From Distichodus sexfasciatus (Eukaryota > Chordata > Actinopteri > Characiformes > Distichodontidae): a stretch of 64,000 nt of DNA. Location of the stretch: assembly GCA_032718565.1 (NCBI GenBank), contig JAVGVS010000639.1, positions 37,501 through 101,500 of the forward strand, given 5' to 3'. The notes under the pieces were generated by a model. It ran no database searches, had not been told where the DNA came from, and worked only from the letters and a program-made list of their open reading frames with translations. Shown here piece by piece: positions 1 through 33,693 of this stretch (position 1 is its first letter; every line of letters begins with the position of its first letter). Made by a program: the position numbers and the translations under genes.

Positions 1-21953
<21,953 letters not shown>

Positions 21954-22599
21954 TTACCGTAAAAACGTCTAGGTCTTGGGCATTTACATTGACTAAACTC
22001 ATGACTTTCCATTTCTGTTGCCATGTCCCAGCTAGGTAGGTTCTGAAAATATTGCTACCCCGGTTTGCTTCTGCTCTGGAATTCCTGAACTTAACGAGCA
22101 ACCGCAGCTCTCAAAAATACCTCCAAAGAGGACCTCAGATTCTTACACAAACTCCAACACACACAATGATAACACAAAAAATCGGTACGGCCGGAGGAAC
22201 GTGTCACATGCCTTAACAAAGTACCTTTTTCCACCGTCACAGTGAAGCTTCCTGCAGCACCACTGCACAAATCGACTTTTGATATGCCTTTAATCAAAGT
22301 TTGTAAATTGGCCTAACAAATTTCCCTGAGCTAGAGCAGGCCTGAGCGTGGCACAATGCAATATAATATCACACGGTTTTTATACGGAAAATCTGTTATA
22401 ATTTGTGCCAGAACAAATGAAACCTCAATTCCTAATTCCTGATTTGCACTACTAGTGTTGTATTCTGTGTGAATCACAGCCTTTTTATTTGGAATCCAGA
22501 CGCTGACATATAAAAACGCAAATGGTAATGTTGTGACAGGCTAAATTCTCTGTGGCAAATCCTAATTTCAGTTTGAAAGTCTATGAAAACTCTAATCTT

Positions 22600-22930
22600 G
22601 AGTTAGCTTCAAGTGCTAGCAGAGTTAGCATTTTGCAGAAATCCATTGGAAACGGTTCAGCCAGGTGATGTTACTTTGTGACAGGGTAATTTATTTTAGC
22701 AAGACCTCAAAGAGCAAGCTAATATCTAAGAGGACATCTAAGAGAGAATGCTAGCAGAGTTAGCATTTTGCTAGTGGAAATTAGCAGTCCATTGGAAACG
22801 GGCTAATTTCCTTTAGTAAGGCATCTTTAAGCAAGCAAATATCTGAGAGGATATCTAAGAGATTTACACTTCTAGGTTAGCTACGAGTGCTAGCAGAGTT
22901 AGCATTTAGCTAGCAGAAAAATTAGCATTG
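22600..22930 (+). repeat. Minisatellite of about 140-bp unit, three copies
   Basis: Three diverged units each contain gctagcagagttagcatttt (near 22614, 22750 and 22890). The units also share ccattggaaacgg and atctaagaggacatctaaga-type words. It lies 650 bp beyond the TTBK1 stop, in or just after the 3' UTR. Confidence 0.7.
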
Positions 22931-25900
22931 GGATTCTGCTTGATACTGCGTTTTTGAGATAAGAAAGTGTGTGATGCTATATTATGACAGGCAACACAGG
23001 CACATTACATTTACTCACTTTAGTGAGCCAATTTGTTAATTACATATGCCAAATTTAAGACTTTTTGACCCAACTTGTTAACTGTTGTTCCCACTGTTGT
23101 TAACGTTCATACTTTTCATGATGTCGAAGTTTAAAGTTACTTTCTAGCGGTGACCAGTGGTTACTGTAATAATATTAGAACAAAGCCATGTTATTATTCT
23201 TAATGGCAGTTAATTATTGTTAATGGCCAATTTGTGCAGTTTTGAAACTGGCTATACCTCAACACGTTATTAGCAGTTCACAAGTTCAGCTGTCCTTTTT
23301 TTGAATCCTACTAGACTCCAACACCTTAATTTATTCAGTTTTTGACTTGACATGCTCTTGCTCGTTTTATCCTTAGAAAATTATGAGACAGTATTTACAA
23401 AAAAGGTACCTTTGCTCTTTTGATTCTGGCAAATGTTGCCTGATTTTCTAAATTCTTTCACTGTTATATTCAGAAATAAAATTTAATGTAATTATTTCTA
23501 TATTGTTATTTATATAACCAGCACACCTTAAATGTGCGAACAGCAATGCTTTCATTTTAATGATATACGCCAGCTTTAACAAAAAATGTTGATTTCTAAT
23601 CAAATATTTTTTTCCAGTTACATTAAGATGTCCCTTTTTCATCGGTCAATCATGTCACCAGTGATTTTGGCATTCTGCAAGATATTATAGCCACACGATT
23701 AAGTTGCAGTGGGCAATATAATAATATAACTTAAAAAATGTTGCAGAAATTTTATTCAGCAGTTGAAGAATGTAGAAAATCTGTCAACATTTGCCTACGT
23801 TATGCGCAAAGGTACTACTCCTTAAATCATAACATAACCAATTATCCAAAGTTCTCCATTTTTGTTTTCCCACTCGTCATTTCCTTTTCTCCAGAAACCC
23901 TCCATCCGATTGGTCTGCTCAATCCTGACTTCCTCGTTTCCGATAGGCCGGTTGGTTTCCGCTACCAGCACCTCCCGGGTTTAGCATGCCTTTGGATAAT
24001 GCTCGTTACGCTGTGTTTCTATAATTGTCTATATGTAGATAATATAAGTAAATTTTCCAGACAAATTTCTATTTATTTTTGTTCTGTATCAAGGATAAAA
24101 TGGATGTTATATAAATATATATATTGAAATATGTAGAAAACTAGGCTTACTTACTTACAGGTTTGTTTTCTGATTTCAAGGTTTCCATGCACATTGCATA
24201 TCGTTTGAATACTGTAAGAGATGCTAAAGGGACGGAAGAGGAATGTGAGCTTTATCAGACCCTGGAAAATGCTTAATTACTCTTGGTTTCAAATGATTCT
24301 TAGGTGATTGGATTAGAGCTGACTTGATTTGCTTTGCATTTGACGGCACATATTTTGTAGTGTTAATTCTAACTGAAGGTTAAATATAGATATGAATATG
24401 GATATTCATATCAGTTGACATTTTGGTTGTAAAAATGTTCATTTTTGATTGAAATAATAAATTCCTATTATTAGACTACGCCAGTGTTTACACTGTGAGT
24501 CAAAAACAGAACCTCTGTACACTTGCCCATAACTTTAGTGAAACAAAACACTTTGCTGAAGTAAAACCAAACATGTGATTCCCATGTGGGAACAACTCAG
24601 TCCAAACGTATATGTAAATTTGTCAAACTTTTATAGTTAGCGTAGGCTCAACAAATTTTGCTCAGCTCCCGAAATCCAAACTATAGTCAGCCTGATACCT
24701 TTGGATCCTTTTGCGCAAGGCAGATTTTTACACGTCAAGTGTAAACAGATCCTTTTTCTTTGTTTTAAAAGCAAGGTGTAATGGTTTAATGCTTAGCTAA
24801 CATGGCGAAAGTGGCGGTCAACTCATTTTTCAGAAATGAATGCCTCAAATATTTAATATGCTAATGAACCACATGGACGGTCACAGACGTAGCCAAGACG
24901 CCCCAATTATTTCTAATATTTCTCAAATTCGTTGAGCAGGATGAGGTTCTGCCTGGCATGTTTTATTCTAGTGACAAGGAACTTCCGGCCCTGAGATTCG
25001 ACGCAGCTGGAACAACTGGAAAAGTTTTGCAACACGTACCAATCGGTTACCCAAAGTCACTTTGTCAATTTGTGTGTAGAGGTCGAGTATATTTGCCTAA
25101 AAAGTTGGAGTGCTTTCTAACGAACTGCTGGACAACCGCTGCATGCCGTGTGAGTGGAAACAGAACCTGGAGAAGAGGTTTTGGGCCCTTCTAGATTGTT
25201 CCTTGGATTTGTTAAAGATGCTCTCTCTGTCTATAAAAAAGAGCAAAGGTAGAAGATGCAAAATTGTGGCAACGCAGAGGAGTCGGTTTGTTGCCTTCCC
25301 CTTTGAGGACCAGCGGAGAATTTGGGACCTTTGCATGAGCGCCAGTTTCGTAATCAAGCTGCGATTGACTTCAAAAGCTTAATCTTAATGAGCAGATCTC
25401 TCTGAGCAGTTATCCAAATTATCAGCGATGCCAATCAATAAACTGAAGTCACATGAGTCGTTTGATGCGTCTTGTCTTTTTCCATGTCGAACTCCTTCCA
25501 CAGCTTTCATACTCATCAGATACGATGTCTGTCATGTGTGTCTCATACACCTATACGAGGCTAATTCATAGAAATCATATTCTGAAATCTAGTTAATATA
25601 AGAAGTCGTGTCCAAAAAAAACTTTCAATGATGCCTCCAGAAACTATAAGTCAATACAGAAAAATATTTTATTACAGAACTGGTTCAAAAATGGAGGAAT
25701 TTGCCCCCTTAATAAATTCATATTAAAGTCTAGTTTTGGATGCGTCATCACTTTTAATGATTTCACCTAGTTAGTGAGGCCAACTTTTGGTCAGGCTCAA
25801 TCCCCCACAGCGATAATGAACACGCTTCCTAAAATTTGACCCTTTGTCTCTAATCCCACATCGGGCCGGCATTGGAATCCACTGAGCACAGCATGGATAA

Positions 25901-26780
25901 TTTGCTTTCGGTGCTGGAATGGCATCTACATCTTCTCATTTTCTGTCACGTAAGACTAAAGTGTAGGTTCTGATTTCTACATTTCATTTTTTTATTGGTC
26001 CAATCTATTAACTGAACTTCCAAATTTCCTCAAAATATTGGGGTATGATTCTTTTTTGGACTTTTTTGAAGAGTGGATGAACATCAAGTTTTATTTATCA
26101 AGGATTTGCTGAGAGTATATCTACAGATTGAATGTTCTGAACTTTCCTGGAACTTCAGGTAAGTTAATTTCAGTTTCTTAGTAGCTTTTTGTCTTTATAT
26201 TTAGAAATGTCGGTGCACCTCATAATTTTAAGCATTTTTATACTAATAAAACTGATGCATCTGACTTAAGTCCTTTTAAGATTTTTAAAAAGATAAAATT
26301 AGCTTTCAAACACTTTTTTTTTTTAATCCGCTGATGCTCCTCTAGTTGGGTAAAAAATCTACATTACATGACATTTCGCAATAATTACCTTTTTTCCTCA
26401 ACTTTTACCATTTTACATGAACAGACCCATACTTGTTCTGTAGACACAGTCTTGTGTCCCTGTCATTATAAAATAGATTTTCCTATATCATTTCAGTGCC
26501 AGTGCAGTACAAGTTTGGAACAGCATGGTTTCCTGTATGCCAGAAGAAGCCCATTAGTTAATTTGCAGCTCTTGATTTAGGTCTAAACCTGTTCTCTTAG
26601 TGGACCACAAATCACTTGTGTTGCTCAGGATAGAACATATGGCAAATGGCATGAATGTAAATTAAGTGACTGTAAAATTTTATTGCTAGACATTTGTCAG
26701 GTATTTCTGAGAGAGCGTGAACATTTTTATTCATGGAAAAAGATCTGTGTTAGTGAATTATCTGTCCCATGGTGCAAGGC
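22931..26780. other. Intergenic, no supported gene
   Basis: Several short open frames (for example 23738-24127 and 25110-25382) have no recognisable family features. The stretch around 24950-25390 is somewhat GC-richer than its surroundings and may be an old repeat or exon-like fossil, but I cannot assign it. Confidence 0.4.
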
Positions 26781-27042
26781 AGGGGCCGCGCCAGGGGGTG
26801 CTATAGCTACCCCTGGAATAGCCATAGCACCCCCAAGATATAATTTTTTATGATTATTTTTAATTTTACATTTTACATGTTTGACCAATTAAAAAAATCA
26901 ACATTTATAAACGGAAAAAGATAACGTTACCTAAAAAATCATCTGATTCAGCCAATGGGCGGAGAGCGTATTTAAAGTTTGACCTTACGTACTTTTTTAC
27001 ATTCTGTGTGAAAGAGACAGCGCGCCACTAACCTAAAATTAC

Positions 27043-27665
27043 GGTGGCAGAGAGAGCTCAACGCGCTGCAACTTCAGAAAACACATGCAAACAGAAAAAA
27101 ACGACAACAAATTAAGAAAACATCTCCATCAGTTTGACAACACAAGCGCTGCAAATTCTCACAACACAACCAAACACAGAAACGCGCGGCAAATAACACG
27201 GACCACAACGGAAATGTTTCAGGGGGACCTCAAAAAGTGACGAACCCATCTGGGACCTGATTATTTGTTCAGTGGCTTTTGGTCAGAGCAGAGGTGTTGT
27301 CCGTGAAAATGGTTAAAATCAGGTCAAAATTCATTACAGATTGATAGAAAAAAATAATATTTTACAATTTATTCCAGACCCTTAATAACACTCACCTTTT
27401 AGCGTTCACGGACAACACTTTGCTCTGGACTAAAGCCACTGAACAAATAATCAGGTCCCCAGATGGGTTCACACTTTTTGAGGTCCCCCTGAAACATTTC
27501 CGCTGGTGGTCCGTGGTTATTTGCAGTTTCTGTGTTTGGTTGTCTTGTGAGAATTTGCAGCACCTGTGTTGTCAAACTGATGGAGATGTTTTCTTAATTT
27601 GTTGTCGTTTTTTTTCTGCTTGCATGTTTTCTGGAAGTTGCAGCCGCCATGAGCTCTCGCCACCC
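27043..27665. mobile_element. Long-hairpin (foldback) element
   Basis: The arm 27043-27310 and the arm 27400-27665 are inverted copies about 265 bp long. Shared words include aaatgtttcagggggacctc, aaacatctccatcagtttga and attatttgttcagtggcttt. The loop is about 90 bp. The arms differ by small indels and substitutions but would fold into one long hairpin. Short open frames inside (27420-27671 and its reverse) are by-products of the arms. Confidence 0.85.
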
Positions 27666-28389
27666 AGATAAAAATAACAGAACATGGATTGTTTACTTCA
27701 TAAATGTACACATGTGGAGTTTTATTAGTCGAGTGAAGATAGATGTGTAGACAATATGCCAGTGGTCTCTGACCAACAAAACCAGATAAATATAGCTGAA
27801 GATGGGGATCAACCCACCACTGATGTGGGGGATGCTAGCGCTAGATATATACCTAGTGTTGGGAAGGTTACTCTTAAAATACATTCCACTACAGATTACA
27901 GAATACATGCCCCAAAATGTCGTTTGTAACGTATTGCGTTGTTACTCAATGTGAGTAACGATTCTGAATACTTGGATTATTTAATAGGAGACCAGGTATG
28001 GTTGTAACACATTTTTTCTTTCAGCACCTAAAACTACCTTTTTTTAAGTTGCTGTGTTCTGAACTTTTAGGCAAAGTACCCACATTTGTCTACAAGTGGC
28101 AACCATTTAAATCTCCTCAACTATATCACAGAATTTGTGAGATTATGACAAATACATAGTGTACCTTTGTTACAACCTACCCCACTGATTGGGGCAGACA
28201 GGCTCACTTGAGAAAAAAATTCTGCTGTTTTTTCTGGAATTAACGAGATGTTGTGTAAAGGTTCGTTTTTCTGAATTAACGAGATACAGTTTTCATAAAA
28301 AATAAAAAGCTCTATTTCGCCTACTTTAGAGCTCGATTTCACTGCAATAATGTCACACCTAGATTAATCCAGTTTTCTAATTTTGGTTC

Positions 28390-28765
28390 GGCTTGAGACA
28401 CTGGGAAATATCAGAATCAGAAACTTTATCTTATCCTGGGAGGAAATTGCTCACATCAATGCATCAAGACAAATTGCCAAGACACAAGGACAGAACAATA
28501 AAAGAATAGTAGCTGCAATATAGTTAAAGCTTAAATAAAAATACTCAGCTAAAAACCTTAATAGAATAGACTATGTTGGCGTAATACTTGCAGCATTAAG
28601 TAACATAGATGGCATTGTTATTAGTTTGTTGGATTTTGCTCAGGGCAAATTCCTCAACATCTGAAAGCCCATTCTGGATCTGCAAGGGACGCTGCAGTGT
28701 TTTTATTATTTTACCACATATATATTATTATTATTATTATTATTTTATTTTATTTTTTTTAACAT
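28390..28765 (-). repeat. LINE-like 3' tail plus (ATT)n tract
   Basis: It begins tcagaatcagaaactttatc with gggaggaaattgctcac following, a common reverse-strand 3' end of fish L2-like retroposons. A simple attattattatt run at about 28724-28745 follows. Confidence 0.5.
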
Positions 28766-28969
28766 GAAAACTATTCTTAATTCGAAAAAACAGAGCAGAA
28801 TTATTTTTCTCAAGTGAACGATTACGCTTCTGTACTGAAAAGCCACTATGAAAGCGACACAAATCTGTTATGGAAACATGGAGTGAGTTTTATGCAGCAG
28901 ACTAGCTGCTCAAAAATACTGAACATGCTTGACAAGGACATTCTGAAGCGCTGGTTCTGAGAACCGAAA

Positions 28970-29625
28970 GTATGAAGGTCAGTGGAATGCTTAGGCTATA
29001 CAGCTTGTCAAGGGATCGCATTGAAGGGAAGTCATGTGAGGATGAGAACTCATCCAATAGAGGTCATTTTCATGAGCTGTTGCATCTCATTGGAATGTTT
29101 GATGCAACAGCTGAAAAGAAGCTAGCTACTAATCCATCAAATGCCAAATACATTCACCATGATATATAGAATGAAATATTTACTGTAACGGCTGACATGA
29201 TATGAAACAAATAAGTGGATGCAGTAAAGGATGCAGAACATTTTGCTAGTAAAGATGCTAGCAAAAAAGAACAAATTTCAGTAACTGTGCGTTATTTGCA
29301 GCCAGAGTCAGACAAAATCCTGGAGTAATTTTTGCATTTCACCCCAGCAGATGGGTTAGATACAGATTCGCTACTTGCTAGCATAAAGCAGACATTCAGT
29401 CAGTGTAACGTTGATTAACAATTGTGTTGCCCAGTGCTATGATGGCGCTTCTTTAATGTTCATGGAAGTAACAATGGAGTCCAAAAAAAGTTCAGGAAGG
29501 AGGTGCCACAGGCAATTTATATACATTGCTATGCACATAAGCTTAATTGTGTTAGTGGACTGTGTGCATCATGTTGATGCTGCAGCAGAGTTTTTTTGAG
29601 CCACTGCTGTGTTCATGATGCAGTG
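28970..29625 (+). pseudogene. Decayed hAT-type transposase (ZMYM-like domain)
   Basis: Read across frames with in-frame stops, the plus strand gives RGHFHELLHLIGMFDAT, then KYIHHDI and NEIFTVTADMI, then KKEQISVTVRYLQPES, LHFTPADGLDTDSLLASIKQ, a CY.GAS block, and QAIYIHCYAHKLN followed by LVDCVHHV. This order (GNFRELL, NEI, DE..D.S.KEQLS, ..RY, F....., YDGA..M, HC.AH.LNL) is that of the hAT-derived transposase domain seen in ZMYM-type proteins. Several stops and frameshifts show it is dead. It is upstream of, and unrelated to, the SLC22 genes. Confidence 0.75.
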
Positions 29626-29734
29626 TGTCCGTTTCTGTTTGTATTGAGCAAGTAGATTTGTGTGTGATTTCATTGTCAGAGATTGTCTGTATATGTTTGT
29701 TGTTCATGCATATCATGATGTGTAAGCGTACAAG

Positions 29735-30310
29735 ATTCAAGATTCAAGATTCTTTATTTGTCACATGCAAATTATACAGGTACAACATGCAGTGAAATGT
29801 ATCCTGATCCGCTCTTTGACCATGCAATTAAGGCAAAAAATTGAAAAATAAAATAATGAAAAAATAACAAGGAGATACAACAGAACCTTAAAATAACTTA
29901 AAAATAAGGAGACAAAGGGAAAGAGATAAAAAAGAAAATAAACTATGACATATACAATAAGGTGCAATGGATTTAAATGGTGCAATGAGTGCTGTGTGCA
30001 ATGTTTTTAAAGTGCCAAGTGCAGCTGCACAGCAAATATTGAACAGTAAAATGTCAGACAATATAAATGATCATAACAATATGGAGTTAAGAGGCAGTAT
30101 GGAATGACAAATCAAGACATTTAGAAAAAAGACATGTCCTTGTTTAAAAAACAGATGGCCTGAGGGTAGAAACTCCTCCTGAGTCTCTCTGTTTTGGCCA
30201 TGATGGTGCGGAACCTTCTGCCTGATTTCAGAAGATGAAATAGACATGTGTGTATACATGTTGTAATAAAAACCAGTGATAACACATCACCAGGAAACGT
30301 AAATTTCACA
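29735..30310 (-). pseudogene. L2/CR1-like LINE 3' end
   Basis: It starts with the tandem tail aagattcaagattcaagatt followed by ctttatttgtcac. At the other end the reverse strand encodes LKSGRRFRTIMAKTERLRRS, then FYPQAI..LN, which resembles the ORF2 C-terminus of L2/CR1-clade LINEs (RT proteins commonly ending with RRSFxPxAIxLLN). Between them is AT-rich 3' UTR. It is 5'-truncated, as is typical. Confidence 0.65.
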
Positions 30311-30334
30311 GCACCCTAAATAAAAGGCCAAGCT

Positions 30335-30645
30335 ACCCCGTAGCACCAGCAGTAGCAATTCTCTGGAGCTGCCTCTGGCGCAAGGCCAACCCCGGGCAGG
30401 CGCCAACACACCGTAGGGCACACACACTCACGCCCACACAGTCACAGTCACACTCACACCTTACTGGCCAACTTAGAGTCGCCAATTAACTTATAGTGCA
30501 TGCTGTGGGAGAAAACCCATGCGAATATGGCGAGAGCATGCAAACTCCACAAAGAAAGGCTCTACGGCCGACGCGGCGCTCAAACCCAGGACCTTTTCGC
30601 TGTGAGGCGGCAGCGCTAACCACTGCGCCACCATGGCGCCCTGTT
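30335..30645 (-). repeat. tRNA-derived SINE-like repeat, second type
   Basis: On the reverse strand the head is tggcgcagtggttagcgctg (box A-like) followed by ggtcctgggtttgagc (box B-like). The body has ggagtttgcatgctctcgcc, tgggttttctcccacag and gttaattggcgactctaa, a sequence very widespread in fish genomes. It is a different family from the copies at 12125 and 36700. Confidence 0.75.
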
Positions 30646-31606
30646 ATCATTCTTTAAAAATATTATTGCTGGCCAGTTATGCACATTATAGGAGAAAGTG
30701 AAAAGACCTTAGTACTGAAACTAGAGGCACACCGTAATTCTTTTTGTTTTATTCCAATTGCTCATTTTCCAAGCCTTTACTTACCAAGTCTTTGTTAATG
30801 TTTATTTCTGTTATTTTGCTCTTTATGAAGGATGAAATAGTTGTATTATGAAAATAGTAGAAAACAAATAAAGACCAGAAAGATAATGAGCTTTTTAGAA
30901 TTTATTTTTAGAACACATAAGTGCAAGACAGTTTTGTCTCAATAAAGAAACCTTAAAAGTGGTCTAATAAAACAAATAATACATTCCAACAATAACTAGT
31001 AATCAAAATTTTAGATAATATGGCATATTTCATATAATAAGGTATCGAGGCTACACATTTAGAGTGTGATACGCAATATAATTATGACTAATTTTGAATG
31101 CAACAGTGAAAGACAGTTCTGAAAATCGTTCAGCGTTTGCCAAAGTTATAGATAGCGGTCCCTCTTTTGTACAAACTGAAAATCCTATATGGAACAGTTC
31201 CAGGTTGTTTCACAGTGTTCTAAGTGATAACATATCTGATCATAAAACTACAAAAGTGGTTGAAGATATCATCATGGACTTCAAAGAATAGCTGGATCTC
31301 TGCAATATGCTTGAGATTTCATGCTTAATTGTTAGGTTAATCAACCAACCTAAAACACCAATCAGTTGAGCTAATCAGTAAAGATCAGTAATCACCTAAA
31401 TGGTACATATTAAACATATTAAATCACATACCGTACATCTGAACTATAGCTGTTTTTATTACAGCGCTCCAGTGCAGCGCAATTACAAGGTACATGCTGA
31501 ATACAAAGTTCAAGTTGTTTCCATCCAGGGATGATCATGACATTTCTTTACAGCTCTACGATGTAAAGTGACACCAATGATGACAGTAGTGTCTATGTAG
31601 TGTGAT

Positions 31607-32287
31607 CAGTGTTGGGCACATTACTTTAAAAAAGTAATTAGTTATAGTTACTAGTTACCTCTTCCAAAAAGTAACTGAGTTAGTAACTGAGTTACAGCAT
31701 TATAAAAGTAACTAGTTAGCAGGGAAAGTAACTTATGCATTACATGTTTAAAAAATGTTCAAATATGTCAAAAATGTGGATCCCCATCCCCCTTTGATGG
31801 AAATTTAGCTGTATGTTCAATTTGTAATAACACTGACTATTAAATATGTGTAATTAATGAAATAGACACTTAAAATAAATAAAAGTCTAAATATAAATAA
31901 AATAATACATTTTTAACAGAAAACATTGTACACAAATCTACACTATTCTAATATTGCTGTGGGACAATGCGAGACAAGACACCTATCAAATTATTGTAGA
32001 TTTGGTCATTACTATGTGTATAATAGTAGAATGATAAAACACATTAGATGTTTTAGAACTTTTCATATTTATTGCACATCAACAGGCGATCAAATAGGTC
32101 TAAATTAAATTATGCTCGTACTCTACCCCAGCCAATCATCATCCCTTATGCGGTCGTCTCGCCCCTCACCAAAGGGTGGGGTAACGGCGTTGTAACGATG
32201 GGATCAGTAATTGAGTAGATTACCCGTTACTGAAAAATGACTTTTTTCAGTAACGCCGTTATTTTAACACCGTTATTCCCATCACTG
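31607..32287. mobile_element. hAT-type non-autonomous element, copy 1
   Basis: The 681-bp element begins cagtgttgggcac and ends attcccatcactg. It is flanked by a perfect 8-bp duplication agtgtgat at 31599-31606 and 32288-32295. The interior begins and ends with runs of aaagtaact or taacgccgtta words. A related copy is at 46103-46697. No transposase is encoded. Confidence 0.9.
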
Positions 32288-32299
32288 AGTGTGATAGCC

Positions 32300-33693
32300 A
32301 TAATATAGTCCAGAGTCTAGTCTTGTAGAATATGTAGAATAAGACCAGTGAGCTGCTCATCATCCATTTTTAAGAGGAAATTTGTTCTTAAAACCTTCAC
32401 AAAGAGCCTGACGTTCGCCCACGTTTTCTTACTTGAGAACAGGCACTCTTACACTAATTTTATTGTTTTACATATTATCGATATGTTTGCGCAGAACAAA
32501 AGCGGCCCTGAGTTAGTGTGTATAAAATTTGCAAATGACTGCAACTAACAAACAGGAAAATTTGCTCTGATTAGTCTTTGAAAATGAGAAGCGTGTTGAG
32601 GTTTGACCCCTAAATAAAAATCTCGACTCTGATCCTGTTCGGAATGCAGTAATCACAGCATGGTGCAATACAGAGCTGCAACAGCTTCTACAGCCTCAGC
32701 TTTTTCTCTCGCTTACTCAAATGTAAGCACCTGATTGCGGGAAAATTTCTCCTGGTTTTGCACAAAGTCTGGAAGGTCTACAATAGCAGTGTCACTTGGA
32801 ATTTTTTGATTTTGCCTAAAAATGCACAGATTTTCCAGCCGGAATATTTTTGATTAATGGAAGCTAATCAGCTAATTGTAACATGGAGAGCTCCACATGG
32901 GGTGGCCAACTTTGATTGAACGGATCGTGGTTTTGCTTACATTTGCCAGAAAAACTTACCCACAAAGTGGATTCTTCAAATCGTCTTTCAACTGAAGGTG
33001 AGTTGTTTATAGTTACTTGGTGATTCTTTATTAATGTCGTGTTTGCAACTTCTGCAGAATCCTATGTGCTGTAAGGAAGTAGCAGTGGGATTTCGGCGGA
33101 AGTTACAAACGTGATGTTTGAGTAATTTTTGAATCCAAGAGTCATTATTTGCACAATAAAATTACTCGAATTCCCACAAATGCTGTAAGGAACAATACAG
33201 TGGAAATAATGTGAGCAATTCTTTCGATTCCAACCACTTTAGTTAGTGTATTACTGAAAGAATGTCTAAATCAAATGTAGACTAAATTGGCACACCAACT
33301 GCTACACAAATGACGCTAAAGAGAAAGAGTTTGCATTTTTAGAAATGTCCAGACCTAGGCAACTGTCACCAAACGTGTTGAAGAGAATTAGGAAAAACGA
33401 GTGCAGCTGTGTCCACAGACGTCTTGGTAGGAGGTTCTATGAGGGTGATGGATCAGGGCAAGAAAACATTAAACACATGCATGAGTTTTCTTGCTCTCAT
33501 CTGTCACCAGTAATAAAATTGAACTTTTGAAGTTCCGACAGGATTCAGTGAGTAAGAGGTCATGCTTTCTTAAGAACGGAAAAACGTGGAATGTTCTTTA
33601 ACATCTTCAGATGATTGATCACCAAGAGTAAGAGAGTAAACCAGATGTGTACATAATCAATAACCAATTAACTGACTAATTCTGCAGATGACA
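32300..33693. other. 5' flank of SLC22A7-like gene A
   Basis: AT-rich and no coding signal recognised. A possible splice acceptor attctgcag ends at 33687, just before the first ATG, so a 5' UTR exon may lie upstream within this stretch. I cannot place a promoter with confidence. Confidence 0.4.

Noticed and set aside
23738..24127. 129-codon open frame
   Set aside because: Low-complexity AT-rich translation with no domain and no gene context.
25110..25382. 90-codon open frame in the intergenic region
   Set aside because: Locally GC-richer, but no family resemblance, no upstream or downstream partner exon and no conserved block.
33600..33690. HNF1-like site (ccaattaactgact) upstream of gene A
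   Set aside because: SLC22A7 is known to depend on liver factors, but this match is weak and AT-rich sequence gives many such hits.
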